From Symbiodinium natans (lineage: Eukaryota; Sar; Dinophyceae; Suessiales; Symbiodiniaceae): a stretch of DNA of 64,000 nt. The notes under the pieces were generated by a model. It was not told the origin of the DNA, searched no databases, and saw only the letters and a program-made list of their open reading frames with translations. The stretch lies in the NCBI GenBank assembly GCA_905221605.1, contig CAJNDS010000205.1:1-64000 (forward strand), in the 5' to 3' direction. Position numbers and translations under genes: made by a program. Positions 11,460 through 22,710 of the stretch are shown here, piece by piece. Position 1 is the first letter of the stretch. The number at the start of each line of letters is the position of its first letter.

Positions 11460-13500
11460 TCGTCTCAACTCCCTGTGCATATTCACAGTGAAAAAACAGT
11501 GCGGGCAGTTTAGTGACGGACGCGGGTCAAAGCTGACTCAACCAGGATGCCTTCTTAAGGTCTTCAGTTAACTTGGGAAGATGGACAATCGCATGGTTAA
11601 TTGCCTCCTGTAGCCTTCCTCAAGGTGGTGGTCGGTCTTCAATAATAATCGACGCAATTGTGTTGGCTGTTGCTTGGAGTTGCTCTGCTGACCACTATGA
11701 GTGCCCTGGACGGTTTTGCATCCGCTGTTATTGCGAAGTCTCCACTGGCTACACCACCATGTGGTTGCAGCCACAGACAGTTGTGCGCCTGGGTGGTTAC
11801 TTTGCACTGTTGCATTGTATCTTTGTGCCTGCATTTGTACCTGTTGCATCTGTGCCTGTTGCATTTGTACCTGTTGCATTTAAGGCCGCAAATGGTGTTG
11901 GTTGTTGCTGGGCTGCTCCCACCTGGAGGGTCTTCGGCTGGTCTTGCATCCACTGTTCTTGCTAACAAGCCCCCCACTGCCTAACTACCATGAAGTGCTG
12001 GCCTTGCCCTCTAGGGAAGTTGGCCACTTTGTACCTTTCTTTTTGCTGCTTTGTGCGCTGTCCTTCTTCGATTTACAATTGTCCATTTGCGGACTTGCCG
12101 CATTTTCCCAAAAATAAGCAAAAAAGTCTTATTTAAACCTGCCAACACATCATTTTGCCATGCGTGCAGCGGTTCGAAGTCTTCCGCATGTTTGACAATT
12201 TGCAGAGTGTTTTGTCCTTTAATTGATCAGTCCTCGGTCAGCCTGAGCGTGAAGGCGTTGGAAGTTGCATTATCTTGAAGACAAGGACAGTAGTTCGCAG
12301 ATGTCGTGAAACGAGCAATCCGCAGTTGAACGGTTTTGCCAACACATGCAAAAAAAAAAACCGTCGAGCTTCACGCTGGTGTCCCAGTTTCAAGTGTTCG
12401 AGCCAGATTGCGGTTGGCTTTTGCGCCATCAGTGTGACAGACGCAGCCTTTTGCAAGAACCGGCGAAACAATTCGTGTTGGCGACCGACGGAGCAAAAGA
12501 AATTTCATCAAGTTCAACATCTGCTTCTAGCCAGCCCACAGTCAAACTATCATTTAAAGCATCTGCGGAACTACTGTTCTTCATGCATGCTTTTCTTGTG
12601 TCTGACGCTTATGCCCACACTCACAGCATGCGGTACAAAGCTTTTCCATTCTTAGTCATTCAACTTAAGCGAACACTCCGCATGATCTTCCAAGTTGTCA
12701 GCGTCCATCGCAAACACGGCAGCAAAGCTCCTGCCACACTCGGCTTTGCCTCCCTGATTGGAAGGTCAGTGGAGAACGGAATCCAGCCCAGCCGATGGAC
12801 TGACGAAATATTCTGAGAAGTTGGTACTTGAGCATTTGTTGGTTGCGTGTGGATTGAAGAGAGTGTGTGAAGAAGACCTTTCGTTCTGAACACCTTTGTG
12901 AACGGATGGAACTTGTGATCAAGGTGTTTTGTTCGACGGACAGTTGCGTTGATACTAAGAAAGAGCACTTCTTAACCAAGAGTATTCATGGCTACAAGAC
13001 ATTCCGGCCAATTACTTGTAGCATAGAATGGCAACAGCCTGCGCAGCATGGAATTTAAGGCAGATGCAAGGTATCAGACCTTTTCAAAAGCCAGGCATTC
13101 TCTCGGGCCACATGGCGCACGCCTCAACCAGACTTGCTCTCAAACTGCTTTGCTCTTAGTTCAGCACCATGCAGGTCGGCCTCTTCACTTGATGTAGTGT
13201 GTTCTTGGCAGAGCTCAAGAGAACACCAAGCTTCTGCAATGCTTGTTCGCTTCTCAAGCTTCCCTGGAGTCTTCTCGCTCCAGAAGCACTTGCATGTCCC
13301 TGCTGACGGAACTCCGGGAAGCTTGCCTTTTTGAAGTTGTAGTTATGGATCTGTGTCTGTCCTTCCATTGGCTGAAGAAGGCAAGGGCCTCCACTCCAAT
13401 GCAGACCGCAAAAGCGTGGTCAAGTCAAGACTGCTGGTCGAACCCGTTTGGATGCACGTTTTTCGCTTGCAGAATTGTTTACATGCAGTTTGACAAGTTT
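11460..13500. other. 2 kb without a supported gene
   Basis: Holds a short TGTTGCATTTGTACC-type tandem (11817-11882) next to a diverged internal duplication (around 11690-11760 and 11905-11980). Several ORFs of 75-155 codons overlap on both strands, but none shows a domain, and their frames compete. I make no gene call. Confidence 0.35.
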
Positions 13501-13800
13501 GACCACGTTTTTAATTAATTTGTTTTGTTTTTCAGTTATTGTGTGGTTTTAAATGTTTTTACTAAATAAATGTTTTCTTGTGGTATGCGGTTTTAAAGGA
13601 GCATTCTTGACATTAAAGAAATGTTTCCAGTAAAATCTGGTTTAATTTTTGTGTTTCTGGTCAAAATCTGGTTTTAGTGGGCGGTTGAACCAATATTAGA
13701 TTTGTTTTTCTGGTTGGACTCACTTTTTATGGTGTTAAAGTGTTTTCGTTTGGACTATGTTTGTTTCTAGTGTTTAATGTTGGTCTTTCTTGTTTTTCAA
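13500..13800. repeat. T/G-rich low-complexity spacer
   Basis: Plus-strand sequence dominated by TTTTGTTT, TTTCTGGTTTTA and similar degenerate units. No frame is supported. Confidence 0.4.
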
Positions 13801-14439
13801 AGTTAGTGCATGTTTTCCAAGTCTAAAGTGCGAAAAATGCAAAGATTGAAAAGCAATTTTAAACTACCGCTCCCAGAGGTCGCGTCCTTAGAGAAACCAA
13901 AAATTTTGACCGCTCCAGAGGTCGCGCCCGCCAATTTGTATTCTCTATGTTCTGAAAGATTTGTTGCACAAAGACCTTCAGGGATGCTTAACTGGGGACA
14001 ACAGTGCATCGATCATTCTGGGGCAAGAGAAGATGGATTTTGGAAAGTGGCGAACCCGAGCATTCGCTTTGCGTTGCAGTTGGTGTCGTGATCAATTGCA
14101 TCTTAAAAGAATTCCGATACCTCACACTCCGAGACAGTTCCTTGTCGCCGACTTACAAAAATCCTTTCCAAGACGCGTTTGAAGCAGCTGCAAAAGATGG
14201 CAGGCGTAAAACCGCAAGACCGGCCGGCAGCGAGTAGACTGGAACATGGAGCTGCATTAGACAGCTGTGCTTGCCATTAGTGGCACAGAGTGTATGGTAA
14301 GCAAGTTGCCGAGAAGTTTGTGTCTTAGTGCAATCGAGTATGTTTCTTTCTTTGGCTAATTGCACTTACCATTGTCTTGGAGGACCTTGCGACAGTATGG
14401 CGCGAGGAGAGACCATGGCAGTTGTCAAACCACGCCAGG

Positions 14440-15110
14440 CAGTTGTCGCATTGCCTCTGCAAAGAAGTTGCTTTGTGACTTCCCATGCATTTAGGTCTTG
14501 CTGCCAGTGCTGCTATTCTTTCGTTCTTGTCTCAAGATTTTGGTTTGAGAACTTGTGAAATCTATGCCATGGCACTACACGCTGCAGCTCTCGATCACAT
14601 GCGTGAAGGTGGTTTGACGGAGTTTCTGCAGAAACAGGTTCTGGAGGATTTTGGCATGCTCAACCCCAAAAGATTTGGATTCACGGAAAATCAGTGGCAG
14701 GCCAGGCTTGCCAGGCTCGTCGATCCGATGTGACACACCTGAAGCTCTCGTCAGCTTGGCGTTGCAGGACCTAAAGGGTGAACTCCTCCAGGCCTTCTTA
14801 CATTTGTATGTTGAAGACCCAAATCCTCCTCATCATCTTCCTTGGTCTGCAGTCACATCCATAGTGTGGCCTCAGCATGAAACCACAGATGCTGCACCCC
14901 CATGGACTGAACAAGTGCGTAGAGCGAATGGTGAGTTTGAATCTTTTGTTTACCAAGAGTTCTCTTTGGACATTTCCCGTCCCGGGTCAAGCACCACAGG
15001 GACGCACGATTCGAATGTGTGCATCAGCGAGTGTTTTACGGAAAACCATAGCCTCTGGCGTCTACAAGCAAATCCAGGTGGCTGCATTGACATTGATTGA
15101 CTTACTGCAT
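14440..15110 (+). pseudogene. possible broken coding region, unidentified
   Basis: Two plus-strand frames follow each other. The first (to 14733) contains the phrase MREGGLTEFLQKQVLEDFG. The second, in another frame, runs from about 14735 to 15100 with LQDLKGELLQAFLHLYVED. Both look protein-like, and the switch suggests one frame disrupted by an indel. The family is unknown; proximity to the tyrosine-recombinase element raises the chance that it is another element remnant. Confidence 0.3.
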
Positions 15111-15392
15111 AACTGAAAACATGGTGGAGTGTGCTTGCTTGCTGCAGTATCGGTAGGACTGTCAAGGTTGCCGCCCCCTCAGTGTCCAGCGTTGGCATTT
15201 TGCAAGGGATATCTGAGGGATGACCGTAGGCCCAGTCCTTACACTCATGAAAGATGAGAGCAGTATGCATGTTGAGAACAGAGTATGATTAGGGTATGGC
15301 TGACTGCGCACCAGAATCTTGTCACCTGTGCAGGAGTGCAGTGCGGGACTGCTCGGCCCCTGGCTAGAGTTTTGTGCAGTAGGCTCATGATG

Positions 15393-15707
15393 TCGACAAA
15401 GGTCGACCATCTAGGGAAGGCCTCTTACAGAGAGAGAACCACATCAATAGGGCAGAGGCCCCAGTCCAAAGGGACTTAGCGAGGCACTGATGAATGAGAA
15501 GGAAAAGGGAATGACAACAGACTTTGACAGCTTAGATCCTGTCGCACTTGATTTCTGCTTAGCTCAGCATATCTCAGTCGGATCTCCCTCGGCTCGAGTG
15601 TTCCACAGGGAACCAACAGGATCGACAAGGGTCGGATCTCCGGGCAAAGGCCCTTAAAAGAAAAGAGCGGCGCATCAAGAGGGCGAAGGCCCCAGTCCAA
15701 AGGGACT
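15393..15707 (+). repeat. 84-bp direct repeat pair, leader of the retroelement
   Basis: About 84 bp starting TCGACAA and ending GGCCCCAGTCCAAAGGGACT occurs at 15393-15476 and again, diverged, at 15621-15707, with a spacing of about 228 bp. It lies just upstream of the first ORF of the tyrosine-recombinase retroelement and may belong to its untranslated or terminal region. Confidence 0.6.
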
Positions 15708-15717
15708 CAAGAATCAT

Positions 15718-17091
15718 GTGGCCTATGATGCCATTTGGGTACGGACCCAATGTGCCAGCCCCCAGTCAACCAAAAGAAAGCAGACGGGGAGACGACGCAG
15801 GAGCAGCAGCTCCAGCGACGAGCCGAGGAGGCGTCGCTCAAGAAGCCGAAGAGGTCGGAGAAGCCCCTCCCAGGCCTCGTCTTCCGTGGCACAAGGGATG
15901 ATTCAGGTGGATGTCAATCATTACACTGCCCTGGTGACCCAAGCGGCACAGGCCCAAGCTGCGGCACAGGCCATGGCAGCGGTCACCCCCCCGCACACCG
16001 CGGCGACATTGCCAGCGTCCTACGGTTCTAAGGGTCAGAGGCAGTGGACGAACAAGGATTCGTGGCAATCTGACAAGTGGAAAGGCCAATCCTGGAAGCA
16101 GGGTGACTGGCAGCAGAAGAACAGGTGGCCACAGAAGAAAGGGGCGGAGACAGAGAGAAATGGCCAAAGGGCTGGAACAAATGGGAGCGTGATGAGAAAG
16201 CCCCAGGAGAAGGTCAGGCGGTAACGCCTGGGGTCCCCCTGATCTTGCAGACAGGGAAGTTTGATCAGGGGCGGCGGAGGAGGACCTGTCCCGCCAGGCC
16301 CAGCGGGACGTTGAAAGAGAAGACCAGGCCTATGCGGCGTCAGTTTGGAAGGAGGCCATCGAGCGGGCAAACCATTCGGTGGATCGTCCCCTGAGTGCCA
16401 GGGAATTGGTTCAAATGGGGCGGCTCAAAGATTTTTGGAGCATGACCTGGACCCAGGCGCGCGGAGAGGTCTCGGCGGAATCAGTGGAAGCCTGCAAGAA
16501 GGCCCTGAATGAGGTCGCCATCTCCATGCCCGACCAGACCTTCCACAGGCTTGCAGCAGTGCTTGCAGCCTTCTTAGACGGAGGAAGATCCCCCATGGGC
16601 GAGGATGGCAAGCTGCATGCCATGCGCACCCGCATGCCAGGAGCCGAAGGGATCATCGTTTCGACCATGATCACAGGCCCGAGCTACACCAAGTGTGAAG
16701 ATCATCGGCACGACCTGGTCATGGCCCACGGCACCGGCTTCGTCTCCGCGGTGGGCATCGGGCTTCATGGAGAGGTGTGCCCGAATGACTCCAAGCCGGA
16801 GGATTATCCAAGTTTTGGATTCAGTGGAAGGGGGTCGCTGGAGGCGCCAGATCCTGGCACCATTGAGGCGGCCTTTCAAAAAACGGCCGCCCACTCCAAA
16901 GGCCAACAGGGAGTCATCTTCGTGTACCAGGGCGAGCTTGAGAAGCCTAGCATACCCACACAACCAAAGGTGGGGTGGCGGTCATGATGGCGGCTGTCAA
17001 AGACGTGGGCTCCGCGCGCAGCGGACAACACATCATCCTCCACCCCAAGCATGCGATTCTGCGTGCCATCGGCTGCACGTGGCCGGCCTAG
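15718..17091 (+). pseudogene. ORF1, gag-like, RS-rich, frame-broken
   Basis: The N-terminal part (15718-16224) is strongly basic, with RRRRSSSSSDEPRRRRSR, an Ala/Gln-rich stretch, and a Trp/Lys/Gln-rich tail (SDKWKGQSWKQGDWQQKN), as expected of a nucleic-acid-binding gag-like protein. The reading then moves to another frame, crosses a TGA near 16262, and continues to 16987 as an ordered domain (LVQMGRLKDFWSMTW, SAVGIGLHGEVC). A last frame change leads to 17091. No standard gag motif or CCHC knuckle is visible, so gag is inferred from position and composition. The breaks indicate decay. Confidence 0.5.
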
Positions 17092-17292
17092 ATGAGGAGC
17101 CCCAGATTTGGGCGACAACGAGGGGTGTGTTTCCAGCCATGACAAGCTCTGGCCTGTCTGACAGTTTTGAAGCGAGGTCGGACAGAGGTGTGAGAAAATA
17201 AGGGGTCGGAGTCCGCCATTGCACATCACCCCCCCTCCCCACTGACAGTTGCGGGTCCCCAGACTCGGTGCAGGGTCAGCTCATGAGGTCGC

Positions 17293-19145
17293 ATGATTAT
17301 GCATCGTGAGTTGGCTTGCAGCATGAGAGCCCTAGAAGTCCCGTCGGAAAGTGACTCCGATGAGGCGATTGCGCCGGCCCTACCAGTACAGGCTACACAA
17401 GACGGAGTGAGTGAGCATATCATTGTTGAGCAAGCCACGTTGCCAGTCATCAGACTGCCTTGGGAGTCGGGAGTTTTTCAAGAAATTTTCTCCAGGCCGT
17501 CGATCACAAGCGATGACCTACCTACCCCCACCATGTATGGTCAAGCGGAACTCCCACTAAGGGAGCTGTCGGCGCAACACTCGGTGAAGCGTCAGTGCCG
17601 AGTAGTCAAACCTGACAAGGCCATTTTCCTGCAGGCAGTCAGGCGCAAGCCTGACAGAGACTTCGATGAGAAGTGCGAATACGTGTGGGGCCGAGCTGTC
17701 AAACTCTGGTTGACGCTCATGCTAGCGTCACCCTCAGCTGGTAAGTTTGTCCAGAGTGTGTGCAGCATGGAAGAGGAGGAAGCTCTCTCCTCTATCCGAG
17801 ATGTTTTTGGCGTTAAGTCACCCCATACTGCACTCAAACGAGCCACATCTCTTATCAGGTTTATGAAGTGGCTGAGACCAGGCGTAGACAGTCACGAACC
17901 GCTCATGCCTCCGGAGCCGACCCTGTATGCTTTCCTGAAGGAGCTGACCTGCAGGTCAACAGGGAAGCTGGCAGCCCTCGGGACGGTCCAAGCTCTGCGC
18001 CTAGCCCAGCATGTGCTAAGATGTCACAACTTGGAGGCGGTTTTGTCACCACGAGTGGTGGGTGCAGCAGACCGTTCTGCAGGAGAGCACTTGCCTCAAA
18101 ACCAGGCCCGTGATTTGACCGTTAGCGAGGTGCGACAGGTGGAAGAAGCTATACGTGCACAGGATGCTGACCCGATCGACAGGTTTGCTGCAGGGGTCAT
18201 GTGCTTCCAATTGTTCGCGCGGAACCGCTGGAGCGATGTAGCGTGCATTGACAGCCTCTCCTTCGATGTCACAGAAGTAGCTGGACGGCTTGTTGGCTAC
18301 GTAGAAGCAAGGGCACGCCATGTCAAGCAGAGCAGCCAAGCTAAGAAAAAGAAGGCGATGTTCATGCCATTGGTGGCTCCCATTCAGGGAGTCAGCCCCG
18401 ACTTCTCTTGGGCACTTGAATGGCGCCATGCTGCTCAGTTAGCAGGTATCGATCTAGCGAAGCGACCACACTGCTCCCGGCCCCAGGACCAGAGGGATCC
18501 TTCCTCAAACGACACATAGACACAGCTGAGGCGTCGGACTGGCTGCATGGACTGCTGTTGAGGAGTGATCCCACCCGACAGCGCACTACGTCGCACTGTC
18601 TCAAGCACACGGTGCTGGGTTGGCTCAGTAGGTTTGGGATCCACGGTGAGACGCAGACATTGTTGGCACACCATAGCACAGGACCCATGAGTGACCTGGC
18701 TTACTCTCGGGATGCTTTGAGCGGACCAATTCGCCAATTAGAACAAAGGCAAGGGCTTCGGTGGAAGCGACAGATTCCATGGGACGGCAAGGCCGGCCAG
18801 CCGCAGAAACTCGCCAGATCCGAGTTCTGGGGAAAAGGACGGAGAGGAAAAGAGAAGGGTGGCAAGAATCATGGCGGGGGCAAGGACCCGTGGGGTTCCA
18901 AAGAGGGCCGTCGTTGGAACCAATGGACACGAGAAGGCAAAGGGTCGCAGACGCCTATGCCTTTCAAGCTGAGAGGTGGTGTGGCCGTTACGCCTCAAGG
19001 CGAGCCTATCTGCTTCGGTGCCAACCTCGGTGAATGCCAGGACGCTCCGTTGGGCGGCAAATGCGCTAAGGGCTGGCACGTGTGCTGCCGACCCAATTGC
19101 TTCGGCAAGCATGCATTCATTGACCACCCAGGCAAGAAGGCCTGA
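17293..19145 (+). pseudogene. tyrosine recombinase plus Cys/His motif, one frameshift
   Basis: The first frame runs 17293-18519 and the second 18420-19145; the change falls near 18460-18475. The first part has an N-terminal core-binding-like helical region and the box A motif FARNRWSD (about 18214-18237) with the first catalytic Arg. After the shift come SHCLKHTVLGWL (His-x-x-Lys, about 18591), LLAHHS (about 18660) and the nucleophile context LAYSRDALSGP (Tyr near 18700). Together these make a near-complete tyrosine-recombinase active site. A basic Gly/Lys/Trp linker follows. It leads to a compact Cys/His cluster (about 19008-19130) whose order of C, C, C, C, CC, C, H suggests a zinc-binding fold. 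A TGA at 19143 ends the frame, but the same frame is open beyond it into the methyltransferase-like region. Confidence 0.75.
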
Positions 19146-21107
19146 GGGGCGATCAGGCTTCCTGCTGTCGCTGATGATGACGCTTCGGCGTCGGAGAGCG
19201 ATGGCAGCCTCCCGACCAAGGGACAGCAGTGGAGTGCGCAGGCCCCGCCGGTTGTCAGCGCCTCAGACAAAGCTGCGAATTTTGACTCAGACAAACCTGC
19301 GGTTTTTGATTCGATGTGTCACACTTCGACCAACTCAAGTGTTGGAGAGGCACCCGACTGGAGCTTACATGAGGGTGCAGCGAACAGTTTTTCTCCCAAT
19401 CACTTTTCAGCCTCCAATGAGGAGAGCTCTGTAGTTCAAATCAGCGATACTGCGGTGGCTAGTTTGGCAACATCAGACCACTTGTCTGTTGATCCGCCAT
19501 CAGCCAGCGACGCGACACACTTGCAGTGTGGGAGCCCGCCGTCGGGCACGAAGCACATGCAGGACTTTTGGTGCCTGGAGTTGTTCGCGGGCTCTGCTGG
19601 GATTACCGCCGCTATGGTGGCAGCTGGCCTTACCAAGAGCTTTGGTGTAGAATCCTCTTTGCGGCATGACCGCAAGGCGAAGGTGCTTCGACTTGACATG
19701 CTCAAACCGCAATGCCAGAGCATGATCCTTAGGTGGATCAAATCACCAGGCTTGGCTCTGGTGTGGATGACACCCCCCCTTGGTACTAGCTCCAGGGCAA
19801 GGGAGCTGCCGGGGCCCCAGAACTCAGCACCTCTTAGGGATGCTCGGCACCCGGAAGGTTTGCCGACTTTGACGGAGGACGAACTGTGTAGGGTCCAAGC
19901 AGCAAATCAGCTTTTCGGCTTCAGTGCGACAGTCTGGCAATTGTGCTGCAGCCTGGGCATCATGTGCGTTATACAAAACCCGTACCGCAGTTGGATGTGG
20001 TTCGGCCAGGAAATGGTTGGCGTCTTGAGCGTGGGATGCACCAAGGTGCTTGAGAGTCATGCGTGCATGTTCGGTGCTGGACATAGAAGGCGCATGGCGT
20101 TGGCAGCGAACACTGGGGAGTTTGATGCACTCGCCCGTGAGTGTGACGGAGAACATGATCATGAGCAATGGAAGGACGAGCATGGGATCACGCATGGATT
20201 CGAGGAGACTCTGCATCCAAGCGGATTCTGCAAGGCGGCTGCCCAGTGCGCAATAGGAGCCCTGCTCAAACAGGGTTTGTTGCCTGCGCCCCAGCAGACT
20301 GTCCAGTCGAAGAGTAGCCTGCCTTCAATGGCTTCGTTGACTGCAGGCAACCGAACCAAACGAGCAGCAGCCCAGAAGCTTGTACCTGAATTCAAGGCTC
20401 AATTCAAATCCAGGACAACGAACTTGCTGGCCAGCAAGGGATGGCACCCAGCGACAGCCCTCTGCCGACGGCCGCAGTGGCTGCCCGCATCTCAGAAAGT
20501 TCTGATCAGCCCCCTGTCGGAGGACCACGAGGTATACGTATCTGTTCCCTGGACATGCCAGGAATTCTGTGCACAGGCGCGCAAGGTAGGCCACCCGAGT
20601 CATCTTGGCCTGGGGTTTTCGGACCCTCTTAAGCGTACCATCGAGCAGGTGGCTGCGGAGTCCCCCAGTTGCGTCATGCAGATTAGGGTACAACAGTGCA
20701 AGAGATGGGCGCAGCGGGCTCAGGCGTTGGAGGCCCAAGAACAGATCGCCAAACAGGCCCTGCCGAAGCATATCCGGGACTCACTCCGCAGTAAACGCAT
20801 CCTTCTCCTTCAGGAGATGTTGAGTGCGTCAGCATATCCTGACAAAGCTATCGGAGAGGACTTCCTCAAAGGTTTCCCCTTGACAGGGAGCCTCCCTCTA
20901 CCGGCAGGTTGGGAACCGGACGTTCGTCCAGCGCTCATGACAGATGCGGATCTGAGTGCCCTCCACTGCGACAACAATGACAAGATCATACAAGAAGTTG
21001 CCCAGAACTGCAGATTCGTTCAAGAACTCTGGGATAAGTCCATTCAGGAGAGGGACAAGGGTTGGTCACAAGGCCCCGCCTGGCCGACCTGCCTGAAGAC
21101 GCGCTGA
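19146..21107 (+). CDS. C5-methyltransferase-like domain of the retroelement polyprotein
   Basis: Same frame as the recombinase C-terminus, separated only by the TGA at 19143-19145; the first internal Met is at 19314. An acidic Ser-rich linker leads to a SAM-binding motif I, CLELFAGSAGITAAM (about 19572-19615). A motif IV-like TPPLGTSSRAREL follows (about 19770-19805), then a conserved-looking block ending CVIQNPYRSWMW (about 19965-20000). This order fits the C5-cytosine methyltransferase fold, where motif IV is PPC; here the Cys position is Leu. The C-terminal third (QCKRWAQRAQALEAQEQIAKQ and beyond) is a spacer leading to RT. A role in methylating element DNA or in target choice is conjecture; as written the domain probably cannot act as a C5 methylase. 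Confidence 0.65.
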   Translation, partial: GAIRLPAVADDDASASESDGSLPTKGQQWSAQAPPVVSASDKAANFDSDKPAVFDSMCHTSTNSSVGEAPDWSLHEGAANSFSPNHFSASNEESSVVQISDTAVASLATSDHLSVDPPSASDATHLQCGSPPSGTKHMQDFWCLELFAGSAGITAAMVAAGLTKSFGVESSLRHDRKAKVLRLDMLKPQCQSMILRWIKSPGLALVWMTPPLGTSSRARELPGPQNSAPLRDARHPEGLPTLTEDELCRVQAANQLFGFSATVWQLCCSLGIMCVIQNPYRSWMWFGQEMVGVLSVGCTKVLESHACMFGAGHRRRMALAANTGEFDALARECDGEHDHEQWKDEHGITHGFEETLHPSGFCKAAAQCAIGALLKQGLLPAPQQTVQSKSSLPSMASLTAGNRTKRAAAQKLVPEFKAQFKSRTTNLLASKGWHPATALCRRPQWLPASQKVLISPLSEDHEVYVSVPWTCQEFCAQARKVGHPSHLGLGFSDPLKRTIEQVAAESPSCVMQIRVQQCKRWAQRAQALEAQEQIAKQALPKHIRDSLRSKRILLLQEMLSASAYPDKAIGEDFLKGFPLTGSLPLPAGWEPDVRPALMTDADLSALHCDNNDKIIQEVAQNCRFVQELWDKSIQERDKGWSQGPAWPTCLKTR

Positions 21108-22501
21108 TCAGCAAGAGGTTTGGCGTCCAACAAGGCCACAAACTTAGGCCGATCGACGACCTGAGCCAGAGCCTTATCAACATGGCTTTTGAATCGCACG
21201 GGAAAGTTCATGTGCATGATGCAGATGTCATTACAGCAGCACTGCTGATGTTTCGCCGACTGCACAAGGGCAAGGTTTTTGGCAAAACGTTGGACCTCAA
21301 GGCGGCCTACCGCCAACTACCTCTGGAGGAGCAGGCGCTTGACAAAGCCTTCATCGCAGTCAAGTGCCCGGAAACAGGCGAGGTAGTGTTTTTCAGGCTT
21401 TTGTGCCTGCCTTTCGGTGCTACGGCAGCTGTACACTCTTTTATCAGAGTCTCCCTCGCCCTGTGCCACATCGGGAACGTCCTCTTTCGACTACCCATGA
21501 CCGCTTACTACGATGATCTCACTCTTTTCAGCAGTGAGGAGCTTCGAAACTCCACCTCGACCACCGTCGACATCATGTTTTCCTTGTTAGGTTTCGATTT
21601 CGACCGAGACGGTGATAAGGCGCAAGACTTGCACACGACTTTCCGAGCATTGGGAGTGCAATTTTCGTGCCTGGAGGATGAGGATCGGACTGTTCTTGTT
21701 TCAAACACAGAAGAAAGGCTTCAAGATGCAGTGGAAAGGCTTCAGGAAATCATCGAATCGGATTCGCTCACCCCCAAATTGTGGGCGAAGATGCGCGGTC
21801 GTTTGGGTTTCATGAGCGGGCAGATCGCCGGCAGACTCCCACGAGCACTGTTGCGGGCAGTGACCGTGGCCGTCTCAGCTTCGGGGATACACCGCGGGGA
21901 AGTAGCCACGGCCCTACAGAGAGTGTTGGAGTTCTTGAAAGGTGCCCAACCCAGGCGGCTAAGACCAGCGCTACGAGATGTCATCTTTGTTTACACTGAT
22001 GCGTCGCAAGAGGGAGTAGACAATCTTGACATGGGGCTTGGTGCAGTGGTTCAAGATCACGAAGGAACCATCTTGGGGTGGTTTGGTCTTTTGCTCCCCC
22101 GTGATGTTGCTGGGGATGTCTTGCGTGAAGGGAAGAAATGCATCAATGAGTTAGAGAGTCTAACTGTGGCGTTGACTGTTCGTCTCTGCGCGGCCATACT
22201 GCTACAGCGGCACGTGGTATTCTATCTCGATAACGAGGCAGCCAGAGTGACATTGCTTCGAATGCAAAGTGAGAATGCCATGCTTGATGCAGTGGCCAAG
22301 ATCTCAGCTGTCCACGAATCCGAGCTGTCCTGCATTCCATGGTATGCACGTGTACCGTCGCGCAGCAACATAGCTGATGCGCCGAGTCGCTGCTGTTTCC
22401 TGGGTCTGCCCAACCCCTGCAGGATCAAGGACGATGTTGTTGTGGAAGCATTGCGTGAGGTACTACGCCAGGCACGTCGCTTTGTTGCCCAGACTACTTG
22501 A
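21080..22501 (+). CDS. reverse transcriptase and RNase H of the retroelement
   Basis: This frame takes over from the methyltransferase frame near 21070-21115 by a one-base shift; the ATG at 21062 is incidental. RT motifs in order: KLRPIDDLSQS, GKTLDLKAAYRQLP (first Asp, about 21290), LPFGATAAVHSF, the catalytic AYYDDLTLF (about 21500), and LGFDFDRDG. RNase H follows with YTDAS (about 21990), INELESL, FYLDNEAA and NIADAPSR (about 22374), so the acidic set of a DIRS/gypsy-type RNase H is present. It ends at TGA 22499-22501. No internal stop is seen across about 475 codons, so this part is less decayed than ORF1. Confidence 0.85.
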   Translation: MADLPEDALISKRFGVQQGHKLRPIDDLSQSLINMAFESHGKVHVHDADVITAALLMFRRLHKGKVFGKTLDLKAAYRQLPLEEQALDKAFIAVKCPETGEVVFFRLLCLPFGATAAVHSFIRVSLALCHIGNVLFRLPMTAYYDDLTLFSSEELRNSTSTTVDIMFSLLGFDFDRDGDKAQDLHTTFRALGVQFSCLEDEDRTVLVSNTEERLQDAVERLQEIIESDSLTPKLWAKMRGRLGFMSGQIAGRLPRALLRAVTVAVSASGIHRGEVATALQRVLEFLKGAQPRRLRPALRDVIFVYTDASQEGVDNLDMGLGAVVQDHEGTILGWFGLLLPRDVAGDVLREGKKCINELESLTVALTVRLCAAILLQRHVVFYLDNEAARVTLLRMQSENAMLDAVAKISAVHESELSCIPWYARVPSRSNIADAPSRCCFLGLPNPCRIKDDVVVEALREVLRQARRFVAQTT

Positions 22502-22544
22502 CCGAGGAAGGGACTTCTGTCTTCTTTTCTCCCCTTACCTAGGA

Positions 22545-22710
22545 GGGGTTTTTCGTGTTCTTGCACCCAGTGAGACAGAAGACCTGCATAAAGGACAGGT
22601 GATCGATTCTGTACCCTTCCTCGGAAAAAGGGCTCGAATGGAGTAACCAAGGGTAATGAATATTCGAGAAGATGAAGATACATTCCTGGATGAATTTGGG
22701 AACAAAATAA
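22545..22710 (+). repeat. 166-bp direct repeat, copy 1
   Basis: Begins GGGGTTTTTCGTGTTC just after the RT/RNase H stop and ends GGGAACAAAATAA. The copy at 23851-24016 differs by about one base (CATAAAGG versus CATAATGG). With its partner it encloses two small ORFs. It may be part of the split or terminal repeats that DIRS-like elements use, or a repeated regulatory leader. Confidence 0.85.

Noticed and set aside
12238-12979. Overlapping ORFs of 75-156 codons on both strands
   Set aside because: No recognisable domain, mutually exclusive frames, and no exon-like borders.
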